Source: Labilibaculum sp. K2S
GTDB taxonomy: Bacteria; Bacteroidota; Bacteroidia; Bacteroidales; Marinifilaceae
DNA length: 36,474 nt
Reading direction: 5' to 3'
Assembly: GCF_030372765.1 (NCBI RefSeq)
Contig: NZ_JAUCMW010000029.1
Span: 1 to 36,474, forward strand
Of the stretch, positions 26,021-34,280 are shown piece after piece (the stretch's first letter is position 1; every line of letters begins with the position of its first letter). The notes under the pieces were generated by a model, which had not been told where the DNA came from, did not search any database, and worked only from the letters and a program-made list of their open reading frames with translations. A program made the position numbers and the translations under genes.

Positions 26021-26833
26021 ATGAGTGAGTGTTTCCATTATATTTTTCTAAAAAATGAAAAAGCAACACCTGCTAAAGATTTTAATGATAAAATCTTTTT
26101 GCAGGGAATAAGCCTGTATGAAGTTATTCGGGTCGTTTCCGGGAAAGCTTTATTTCTTGAATCACATTTCCAACGATTAACAAATTCGGTTGCTTGTCTT
26201 GAACAGAGCCTTTGGTTAAACCTGAATCAAATTAAAGAAAGTATTTCCAATTTAATTGCATTGAACGATTCCCAAAACGGCAATATCAAATTAGTATTTC
26301 ATATCGATGGTGAAAATAAAACTTATCTGGCCTATTTTATTCAACATTATTACCCCAACGAAAATCAGTATAAGAATGGTGTTAAAACTCTTGTTCATCA
26401 GGCCGACCGACCAAAACCAAATGCAAAAGTATACAACCACTCCCTTCGTTCTACAACCAATAAATTAATTAAAGAAGCTGAAATTTTTGAAGTACTGCTC
26501 CTAAACTCTATGGGAAACATTACTGAAGGAAGCAGATCCAATCTTTTTTTTATTAAGAACAATGAGTTGCATACTGCATTGGATACAGATGTTTTACACG
26601 GAATTATTCGCAGTAAAGTAATTGAAACAGCAGAAGAACTTAAAATTCCTATTCGAAAACACGCTATTAAGTATGATGATTTACCAAGTTTCGAAGCGGC
26701 CTTTTTAACTGGCACATCATTACTGATTTTACCAATAAAAAGAATCAATTCAATTAGTTACTCAAGCTCTCATAAGATTATTAGCAGGTTGTCTGAAGTT
26801 CTTCGAACTAAAATCAGTGAATATTTAAAGTAA
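26021..26833 (+). CDS. Class IV PLP aminotransferase (BCAT / D-amino acid transaminase / ADC lyase family)
   Basis: The 270-residue protein starts at the ATG at 26021; the in-frame TTG six bases earlier is less likely. It has the fold-type IV layout: an N-terminal domain with GISLYEVIRVVSGKALFLESHFQRL (about 29-53), the PLP lysine at about Lys136 (NAKVYNHSLRS), the phosphate/carboxylate segment NSMGNITEGSRSNLFF with Glu169, and the C-terminal FLTGTSLLILPI loop. Family members make branched-chain amino acids, D-amino acids or p-aminobenzoate. It is short for a branched-chain aminotransferase and its residues do not settle the substrate; 4-amino-4-deoxychorismate lyase (pabC) is possible. It is convergent with the propeller kinase, five bases apart. 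Confidence 0.85.
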   Translation: MSECFHYIFLKNEKATPAKDFNDKIFLQGISLYEVIRVVSGKALFLESHFQRLTNSVACLEQSLWLNLNQIKESISNLIALNDSQNGNIKLVFHIDGENKTYLAYFIQHYYPNENQYKNGVKTLVHQADRPKPNAKVYNHSLRSTTNKLIKEAEIFEVLLLNSMGNITEGSRSNLFFIKNNELHTALDTDVLHGIIRSKVIETAEELKIPIRKHAIKYDDLPSFEAAFLTGTSLLILPIKRINSISYSSSHKIISRLSEVLRTKISEYLK

Positions 26834-26838
26834 ATATC

Positions 26839-29800
26839 TTATTGTTTAGGAAATCCTATCTCTACTTTAGTTCCACTTGAGAACCCATTTTCATCTGTCA
26901 AGTCTTCAATAAAATAATTATACTCCCGATCATTACTCAGAACTTTATTCAATAATTTAATTCTATCCTGTGTAATAATCATTGTTTTATGATGGATTTT
27001 AATATTCGAATCCTCTTGCAGGTCTTTGGTCTTTTTACGCCCAACACCATTATCCTTAATAATACATCTTAAATACCCATCCAGTTCAAGCTCAAAATTC
27101 ACATCAAGATTTCCCTTTGTCTCCAATGCTGCAAACCCATATCTTATTGCATTTTCCAAAAATGGCTGTATTAGCATTGGTGGCAATTTAGACTTAAAAG
27201 GATTAATTGCTGTATTTACAGTTATTTTGTATGAAAATTTATTAGAAAACCGCATTTGCTCCAACTTCAAATAAAGTTGTAAATAAGCAATTTCATCCGA
27301 TAAAGAAATAAAATCCTTATTTGCATTTTCAATCTTCTTTCGCAACACATTCGAAAAATCTGAAAGATATTCCAGGGCACTCTCTTTTTTCTCTCCCAAA
27401 ATATAACTTTGTATTGAATTTAAAGAATTAAAAATAAAATGCGGATCCAACTGATCTTGCAATGACCTCATTTTTAAACCAATAACCCTATTGAATTGTT
27501 TAGTCCTTGCCTTTTCTCTTTTTCTAATAAAATATGCATAACACCACATTCCGGCATAAACAATTCCTCCTAAAAACAAACCCGACAATAGTATAAACCA
27601 CCACATTTTCCACCACGGAGTCTTCACGATAATATCAAAAGCAAAAGGCATAACGAGACCTTCGCTTAAATGTTTCCCTTCCACTTTTAAGGTATAATTT
27701 CCACTTGGCAAATGAGAAAATACAGCCTCTGAAGAATTGCTCCAATTTGACCATTTCTCATCAAATCCATCTAGCAAATATCGAAACCGAACATTTGATA
27801 CATTTTGGCAAAAATCTATCCCAAACGTAAAAGATAAATCATTCTCATCATAATTTAACTCAATTGGTGAAATTGGTGAATTAGTCCATTCATCTGCCTG
27901 CTTACCATCTGGAATCCAATCTTCATTATGAATCCGAACTGATTTAAGACTGATTTTACTCTCAAAATGATTTTTATTGTCAATATCTGTCTCAATTTTC
28001 AGTAGCCTATTCTTTGTCTTTACCCAAATATCCTGATTCTTATCAATAACTGACTGTTCTCCGGTTTGGTCGAAATACCCGTCTTTAGAGTTCCAGAATT
28101 TAAATTTTAAATTTGAATTTTTCAACCATGAATTGTACTCAAAACGATGTACCCCCAAATTCGTTCCGCACCACAATGAGCCATCCTTTAAATATTGGAT
28201 TCCTTGAATTGACGTCCCTACTAATCCATCCAAACCAGTAATAGAGTCAATAACAACCAAGCTATTCAATTTACTTTTCATTTTGTAAATCAAACCATTA
28301 TTTCCACCGGCAATAATTGTAGAATCCGGCAATACCAGTATATCATTTAATACATTGTGAATATTCGAATTCTTTCTGTTAAAAATCCTAAATTCATTAT
28401 TTTTGAATTGAACAATACCTTTCTGCCGGGTTGAGATCCATATCGATGAATTCTTCGCAACCATTTTACTAACACCAATGCTGGCCGACTTTGGAAATTT
28501 CAATATTGGTTTTTGTAAATCCAATCCGCTTTTAGAATAAAACTTAAATTGATTCTGCCAGAAACAAAGTAATTCGTCATCTTCTGTAAACACAAAATTT
28601 TCAGCGGGAGTAATTCCAATATATTTTAATTGATAGCTATTTGTGCTAAAGGTGTAAAAACCTCTATTTGTTGATATCCAAACCAGTTCGTTCTTGTCTG
28701 TGCCTAATTTATAAATCGAGAAATCTTTGGGACACTTAAATTCCCCACTAGCCAGAGAACAGAAATCTTTAACCAATAAGTGGTGCTGAACCTGAGAATC
28801 TTGAAGAATACTAATTTCATTTTTGCTTGCTACAATAATATTTCCTCTCCGATCACAAATTAAATCCTGCAAAAGAATATTTTTAAATCCCAACAGATCA
28901 GAATCGATGTAGGTGAACTTTGAATTTTGCAATTGAATTAAACCGTGGTTATGCGTACCGATCCATAAATCATCGTATTCTTTTCTTAAAAAAATAGAAT
29001 GAATAACGTACTCATCCAACATTTTCTCAGCAGATAAATCTGATAATAAATCACCACAAAGTCTTATCAATTTTTGTTTCTGTATCTCTTTTTCAAAATA
29101 TCTCAACAAATAAAAGTCTTGGGTTCCATTCCCTTCAACTTCAACAACATCACAAACTAATTTCTTTTTTGTTTTCGTTTTAAGGGTAAACGGTTTACCT
29201 GATTCCAGAAGATTCCTTAACTCAATACTATTGTTTTGATAACCGATTTCAACTACGGGTAAATTTGGTTCGATATGGGATTCCCGAACCTTTCCCGATT
29301 CCATTTCAAATTCAACATTCTCTTTTTGAGAGACACTGTTCGCAACAAATTTATTTTGAAATTGTCGAATTTTAAAAACGGGCTTCTTCCATAAATTACC
29401 GATTTGTTTCAATTTGGAGTTTTGCTCTTTGTATACAAATACCCCTTCTGATGATCCAAGAATTAGATGATCACTTGCAGCATTTTTCACAAGACACGCA
29501 ATACCGCTCTCTTCTGCTACGGAATCCAACTGAAAAATTGAAAGTTTCTTACCATCAAATTTACAAAGACCAACGCCTTGTGCCGAAAACCATAAATTCC
29601 CTTTTTCGTCTTCACAAATTGAGTTAATTCTTTCTCCCTGCAGTCTTGAAAGTTCTTTCCGAAACTTAATCTCATCACCAATAAATTCAAACAATCCTGC
29701 ATCGGTAGCAAGCCAAACCAGCCCTCTTGAATCTTCGAAAATATCAAGAACAATATTACTGGGAAGTCCATCAGCCATTGAAAAGTTCCTTGTTGATTGC

Positions 29801-29877
29801 AAATACGCTTTTACGCATATTGGCATCCCAACAAAAAATAATATGATTAAGAATAATACTCTTCGGCTAAAAATCAT
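26839..29877 (-). CDS. Propeller-sensor histidine kinase, LytS (His_kinase) type
   Basis: This 1012-residue sensor starts with a signal anchor (about 7-24), then a long periplasmic region of two-component regulator propeller repeats (about 28-640; DIFEDSRGLVWLATDAGLFEF, DDLWIGTHNHGLIQL, GSLWCGTNLGVHRFE). A Y_Y_Y domain follows at about 680-740 (FRYLLDGFDEKW) and one transmembrane helix at about 758-785. The kinase is of the LytS class, with the phospho-acceptor His near 810 in DQLDPHFIFNSLNSIQ and ATPase boxes PFLENAIRYGF and KDNGVGRKK. Such kinases usually signal to a LytTR response regulator encoded beside them; none is found in this window, so it is an orphan. Unlike SusR-type hybrid systems it has no receiver or AraC domain. 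Confidence 0.93.
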   Translation of the reverse strand: MIFSRRVLFLIILFFVGMPICVKAYLQSTRNFSMADGLPSNIVLDIFEDSRGLVWLATDAGLFEFIGDEIKFRKELSRLQGERINSICEDEKGNLWFSAQGVGLCKFDGKKLSIFQLDSVAEESGIACLVKNAASDHLILGSSEGVFVYKEQNSKLKQIGNLWKKPVFKIRQFQNKFVANSVSQKENVEFEMESGKVRESHIEPNLPVVEIGYQNNSIELRNLLESGKPFTLKTKTKKKLVCDVVEVEGNGTQDFYLLRYFEKEIQKQKLIRLCGDLLSDLSAEKMLDEYVIHSIFLRKEYDDLWIGTHNHGLIQLQNSKFTYIDSDLLGFKNILLQDLICDRRGNIIVASKNEISILQDSQVQHHLLVKDFCSLASGEFKCPKDFSIYKLGTDKNELVWISTNRGFYTFSTNSYQLKYIGITPAENFVFTEDDELLCFWQNQFKFYSKSGLDLQKPILKFPKSASIGVSKMVAKNSSIWISTRQKGIVQFKNNEFRIFNRKNSNIHNVLNDILVLPDSTIIAGGNNGLIYKMKSKLNSLVVIDSITGLDGLVGTSIQGIQYLKDGSLWCGTNLGVHRFEYNSWLKNSNLKFKFWNSKDGYFDQTGEQSVIDKNQDIWVKTKNRLLKIETDIDNKNHFESKISLKSVRIHNEDWIPDGKQADEWTNSPISPIELNYDENDLSFTFGIDFCQNVSNVRFRYLLDGFDEKWSNWSNSSEAVFSHLPSGNYTLKVEGKHLSEGLVMPFAFDIIVKTPWWKMWWFILLSGLFLGGIVYAGMWCYAYFIRKREKARTKQFNRVIGLKMRSLQDQLDPHFIFNSLNSIQSYILGEKKESALEYLSDFSNVLRKKIENANKDFISLSDEIAYLQLYLKLEQMRFSNKFSYKITVNTAINPFKSKLPPMLIQPFLENAIRYGFAALETKGNLDVNFELELDGYLRCIIKDNGVGRKKTKDLQEDSNIKIHHKTMIITQDRIKLLNKVLSNDREYNYFIEDLTDENGFSSGTKVEIGFPKQ

Positions 29878-30239
29878 TCTGCAATAATAGTAAATAAGAA
29901 TAAATTAAAAATGTGTCAAATGTGTCAAGTGTTATTACAACTACTTATTTACTGAAAAATTGTATTAAACATGCTCGAATAATTACTACTCAGGATACTT
30001 TATCCACATCAAAACCAAGCCAAAACATAAGTTTGCTTATTTACGATGATTCTGAATTACAAATAACAAGTATGATTTCACAAGAATTAAAGTCAAAAGA
30101 TTAACAATTTTCAATTTGTTTCGTATTTAATTTATGATTTTAAAACATAAAAAGGCTCAATTTTAAATTGAATTTGTAAACCATTCATATAATTTCACTT
30201 CTTTTGTTCTCTTAATTACCAATTGAGAAAAATTATTTT
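29878..30239. other. Divergent gap with a doubtful 63-codon ORF
   Basis: The 362-base region separates the propeller kinase from the hypothetical/Cache-kinase pair. A GTG-initiated frame at 29913-30104 (plus) encodes 63 residues ending SLLIYDDSELQITSMISQEL, which faintly recalls the first strand and helix of a response-regulator receiver (hydrophobic-DD) and then stops. It could be a receiver remnant or chance. The rest is AT-rich, with the promoters of both flanking genes presumably inside it, but no clear TAnnTTTG element was found. Confidence 0.25.
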
Positions 30240-30800
30240 ATGAAATATACTTTCACTGCAACAAATTTAGCGAAGCTTAGCGAAGAGTATTCTGAGAATC
30301 AAAATTTTGTTCTCAATACACTCCCCCGGTTAAAAATTCTTCACGCAATAAAAAAAGACCTAAATACAATTACTGATTTGGAATGGAACATAGAATACAG
30401 TCCTGTCAATATAAATATGAACCGTATAACAATCCACTATCAAAATCAAGCATGTAAAGATTTCAATTTTTTTTATGAAATTCCAATTTCCTTAAATTTT
30501 GAACTACGGGTCTATCTTTCCAACTCATCCATCCATTTTATTGATTTGTACAATTTTCTTCTTGAAAAGGAAATTCTGACCAAAGATCAATTTTCGATAA
30601 AAGCGGCTTATCATACTATTCCACATTTCGTAATCAACAAAAAAACGAAGCGTTACGACATAAGCATCATCAATAAATATTCTAACACAAATGAGTTTAA
30701 TAAAAACTTAATTGATGAAAATGTGAAGAATGATATTCAATCCGGATTTGAAATATTTAATCCGGTTTTTGACCAAATAATAGAACAATTCAAAATTTGA
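30240..30800 (+). CDS. Hypothetical protein paired with the Cache hybrid kinase
   Basis: This 186-residue protein has no signal peptide, membrane helix or motif I recognise. Its middle alternates hydrophobic and polar residues (IEYSPVNINMNRITIHY, FELRVYLSNSSIHFIDLY), suggesting a beta-rich core, and the ends look helical. It ends 14 bases before the Cache hybrid kinase start, in the same direction, so the two are almost certainly one transcript. A cytoplasmic accessory, inhibitor or input protein of the kinase is a plausible role by position only. Confidence 0.7.
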   Translation: MKYTFTATNLAKLSEEYSENQNFVLNTLPRLKILHAIKKDLNTITDLEWNIEYSPVNINMNRITIHYQNQACKDFNFFYEIPISLNFELRVYLSNSSIHFIDLYNFLLEKEILTKDQFSIKAAYHTIPHFVINKKTKRYDISIINKYSNTNEFNKNLIDENVKNDIQSGFEIFNPVFDQIIEQFKI

Positions 30801-30814
30801 GTTAATTTTAAAAT

Positions 30815-33247
30815 ATGAATTTAAGGCCTTTAAAGCAAAAACAAAATAATCTTAGTATTAGTAGAGCCTACTTTTTACTATTTCTTGTCTTAACGGTAAG
30901 CTTTCTTGTTGGAATAGGAGGCATTTGGATCTATAAAGAAGTCTCAAAATTCACAATTGAATCAGAAGCACTTAGAATTAAATCCATCGCTCAACAAAAG
31001 AAATTGCTGATAAGTAAAACCGAAGAGTGTACTAATTTTATCAATTATCAAAATACTCAGGCCGAAAACAGAATTAAAAACAGACTTAAAAACTTTGTTA
31101 ATCAAGCACATGCTATTGCATCAAACATTTACAGACAAAACAAAGGGAAAATCTCCGATCAGGAAATAAAACGCAGAATTAAGCAAGCTATTTCCCCCAT
31201 GCGTTTCTCGAATGATAAAGGATATGTTTTTATTAACACCTTGGCTGGAAAAGGTATTTTATATCCTTTATCGAAGGAAAAGGAGGGTCAGAATTTAATT
31301 GATTTTCAAGATCTTAATAAAAATTATCTCATTAAGAATGAAATCAACTTAATGATGTATCAAGACGAAGCTTACACTAAATATGAAAATCCGAATAAAG
31401 TAAAAAACAAATACAACGCTTACACGAAGGTCTCATATATCAAGAAATTCACACCTTACAATTGGTACTTTGGAAGCTTCTCCTTTTTAGATGACCTGCA
31501 AGATGAAAATCAAAAAGAAGCGTTAAATAGAATTAGTCAAATCAGCCTTGCAGATAATAATTCCTTCTTTGTATATAAAAAAGATGGAACCTGTCTGCTT
31601 CATAATAATACTGAGAGTATTGGGAAAAACTATCGAGATTATAAAAATGCTCTTCGTAGAGATAATGTTGAAAATCTTTTATCACACGCAGAGTTAAAAA
31701 AGGAAGGTTTTATTGAATATGAAGATCCTTATTCGAATCGAGGCACAAAGGTCTCGTATATTGCAACAATTGAAGATTGGGATTGGGTAATTGGAGCAGG
31801 TATATATACAAGAGACATTGACGCAAACATTCAAACAGCTCATATTGAATTGCGGGAAACGGTTTTAAATTATATTTATCAGATTATTATTTTGATTGGA
31901 ATTGCCATTCTAATCTTCTATTTCACTTCGAAATTTATTTCAAAAAAGATGAATCGAAACTTCGTTTCATTCAATAATTTTTTCCGTAAAGCATCCACTC
32001 AATCCATTAAAATTAATCCTGATGAATTATATTTCCCGGAATTTCGGGATATGTCGAAAACAATTAACAGAATGATTGATATTCGTAGTCAGAAGGAAAA
32101 AGAATTAGAAATTGCTAAGGAACGTGCGGAGGAATCTGATCGTTTAAAATCTTCCTTTCTTGCCAACATGTCTCATGAGATACGTACTCCAATGAATGCT
32201 ATTATTGGATTCTCGGAGTTATTACAAGAAGATGACATACCTTACGACACCAGAAGACAATTTTTCAGTCATATAAAAAACAGTGGAAACTCCTTACTAA
32301 ATTTAATTAATGATATAATCGATTTTTCAAAAATTGAATCGGGTGAGCTTAAAATTTCAAGAACTATTTTTAATTTAAATCAGCTTTTTGATGAATTGCA
32401 TCACACTTTCGAAAAAATTAAAACAGATAAAGGGAAAGATCATATTGATCTTCAGTTTTTGAAAGGCTTAAATGACGAACAATCTGTTATTTACACTGAT
32501 CCCTTTCGCTTAAAACAAATTATTACAAATCTCATTGAAAATTCGTTAAAGTTCACCGAAAAAGGCAGTGTTATAGTTTCGTATCAACTAAATGAGGATG
32601 AAATAATCTTTTCGATAAGAGATACTGGGATTGGAATATCTAAAGACAAACAAGATGTTATTTTTAATCAATTTAGACAAGCCGATGATTCCCATGCCCG
32701 AAAGTATGGGGGAACTGGTCTGGGACTTTCCATATCAAAAAAACTGGCAAAACTTTTGAATGGGAAAATGTGGCTGGAATCTACCGTAGATGTTGGAAGC
32801 AGTTTTTTCATCAGCATCCCTTATCAGAAAGAAAAGACTCCTACAGTAAATTCGACATCAAATAAGAATTCTGATTTCGATAAAAAACTAGCGGGGAAAA
32901 AGATTCTGATCGTGGATGATTATAAGGTGAATCTCACCCTCTTGGAAAAGATGCTTAAAACGACAGGAGCTGAACTCATCATTGCACAAAATGGAGAGAT
33001 GGCTGTTGATTATTGCATGAAAAACCATTTTGATTTGATTCTATTAGACCTGCAGATGCCAAATTTAAATAGCTACGACACGTTTAAACTAATTAAGAAA
33101 GATAGCCCATACACAAAAATAATTGCTCAAACTGCGTATGTAGTAGCCAATGAAAAAGAACAGGTTCTTAAATCGGGATTTGATGGCTTCATTGCCAAAC
33201 CAATTATCAAACAGGAATTAATTGAAATTATCCACAGGATGATTTAA
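30815..33247 (+). CDS. Cache-domain hybrid histidine kinase with C-terminal receiver
   Basis: This 810-residue sensor has two transmembrane helices (about 18-40 and 352-374) flanking a periplasmic Cache-type sensor (about 45-345). The sensor shows two similar halves marked by GYVFINTLAGKGILYP...NWYFGSF and FFVYKKDGTCLLH...DWVIGAGIY, typical of double Cache domains that bind small molecules such as organic acids or amino acids. The cytoplasmic part holds HisKA with His454 (ANMSHEIRTPMNAIIGFS), ATPase boxes LIENSLKFT (N576), DTGIGIS (603) and GGTGLGL (632), and a receiver with Asp745 (LILLDLQMP). As with the TPR kinase, no output domain is attached. Its stop codon lies 7 bases from that of the convergent PorP gene. 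Confidence 0.92.
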   Translation: MNLRPLKQKQNNLSISRAYFLLFLVLTVSFLVGIGGIWIYKEVSKFTIESEALRIKSIAQQKKLLISKTEECTNFINYQNTQAENRIKNRLKNFVNQAHAIASNIYRQNKGKISDQEIKRRIKQAISPMRFSNDKGYVFINTLAGKGILYPLSKEKEGQNLIDFQDLNKNYLIKNEINLMMYQDEAYTKYENPNKVKNKYNAYTKVSYIKKFTPYNWYFGSFSFLDDLQDENQKEALNRISQISLADNNSFFVYKKDGTCLLHNNTESIGKNYRDYKNALRRDNVENLLSHAELKKEGFIEYEDPYSNRGTKVSYIATIEDWDWVIGAGIYTRDIDANIQTAHIELRETVLNYIYQIIILIGIAILIFYFTSKFISKKMNRNFVSFNNFFRKASTQSIKINPDELYFPEFRDMSKTINRMIDIRSQKEKELEIAKERAEESDRLKSSFLANMSHEIRTPMNAIIGFSELLQEDDIPYDTRRQFFSHIKNSGNSLLNLINDIIDFSKIESGELKISRTIFNLNQLFDELHHTFEKIKTDKGKDHIDLQFLKGLNDEQSVIYTDPFRLKQIITNLIENSLKFTEKGSVIVSYQLNEDEIIFSIRDTGIGISKDKQDVIFNQFRQADDSHARKYGGTGLGLSISKKLAKLLNGKMWLESTVDVGSSFFISIPYQKEKTPTVNSTSNKNSDFDKKLAGKKILIVDDYKVNLTLLEKMLKTTGAELIIAQNGEMAVDYCMKNHFDLILLDLQMPNLNSYDTFKLIKKDSPYTKIIAQTAYVVANEKEQVLKSGFDGFIAKPIIKQELIEIIHRMI

Positions 33248-33254
33248 TGAAAGT

Positions 33255-34280
33255 TTAGAATTTCGGACACTTAATTCGACCAATTTGTCTTCGACGCCTA
33301 AGATTTTTTTCCATAGAACCTGACGATCTGTTTTTAAATCTCATTAAAAAAGAAATTTCGTGAGCTCCTGTGTTTGTGTGTATTAATTTAGAAACCGTTT
33401 TGTCGTAACTATAAGAAACTTGCCACCAATCACGAATAATTCCTAATTGCAGGATTATTGCATCGTATTCCAACTCTAAATTATCTCTGTACCACATTCC
33501 GTAAATGACAGAACCTTTTGAGAGATATAAGCCGTAATTTAGTTGTCTGTTAGCCCCTTGTTGCTGAAGTAAAAGATTAGGAGCTAAACTGAAATCAGCT
33601 CGATGTAAACCATTTCGGAAAACCGGCACATTAACACCACAATGCAAAGTGTACTTTCTTGGCAACTTAGAATAGTCACTTTCATTTTTAAAAGTTTCAT
33701 CTGGTTCAGTTATATGATGAGCAGCAAACCCAATAAACCAATTTTTATAGGAAGCGATCATCCCGGTTGAAAAATCGAAATAATTCCTGCTTAAGTGATC
33801 AATAGCCCCTTCTCCTGTAAAAGGATTTATCAAACCATTGATATAAAATTCATCAGTCTGATCCGGATAAGTAAAATTGGTATCATCCAACTTTCGTTGA
33901 ATAAATGAAACCTGAAAGCCTGTTTTTATCAACAAATCACGTGATACCCTAAGTGTGTATGAATACATCCCGCTTGCCGTTGTGGTACTAATTGTTCCAT
34001 CGCCTTGTTCATCCTGCATAATCTGAAGTCCAAAACCACCCCCAAGCGCATTTACATATTGATCGTAAGCTACACTATAGCTTATGTACGCTGAGTTTAA
34101 TTCAGGCCACTGATTTCTGTATCCAAATGAAATTCTGGGATCGAAATCGGAACCGGCAAATGCCGGATTCAAATAAATTTTATTCGCGTAGAACTGAGAG
34201 AACTCTACATCTTGTGAAAACAGATTTAAAGAATTCAATAATAGTAGAATAACACTTACTATTTTCAGTTCGTTTCTCAT
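33255..34280 (-). CDS. PorP/SprF-family type IX secretion outer-membrane protein
   Basis: The 341-residue protein has a signal peptide (about 1-22, ending LFSQ) and the family hallmark just after it, QFYANKIYLNPAFAGS (29-44). The rest is a beta-barrel-like pattern of alternating residues, ending in the arginine-rich, cysteine-containing tail typical of the family (RRRRQIGRIKCPKF). PorP/SprF proteins sit in the outer membrane and in several cases help export or anchor large CHU_C adhesins through the type IX system. Its ATG overlaps the TAA of the upstream CHU_C gene by one base (TAATG), so the two are translationally coupled and probably act as a cargo-partner pair. This is one of many paralogues expected in such a genome, not necessarily the core PorP. 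Confidence 0.93.
   Translation of the reverse strand: MRNELKIVSVILLLLNSLNLFSQDVEFSQFYANKIYLNPAFAGSDFDPRISFGYRNQWPELNSAYISYSVAYDQYVNALGGGFGLQIMQDEQGDGTISTTTASGMYSYTLRVSRDLLIKTGFQVSFIQRKLDDTNFTYPDQTDEFYINGLINPFTGEGAIDHLSRNYFDFSTGMIASYKNWFIGFAAHHITEPDETFKNESDYSKLPRKYTLHCGVNVPVFRNGLHRADFSLAPNLLLQQQGANRQLNYGLYLSKGSVIYGMWYRDNLELEYDAIILQLGIIRDWWQVSYSYDKTVSKLIHTNTGAHEISFLMRFKNRSSGSMEKNLRRRRQIGRIKCPKF

Noticed and set aside
26398..26748. 116-residue minus-strand ORF inside the class IV aminotransferase gene
   Set aside because: Antisense shadow; the plus-strand frame carries the PLP and substrate motifs.
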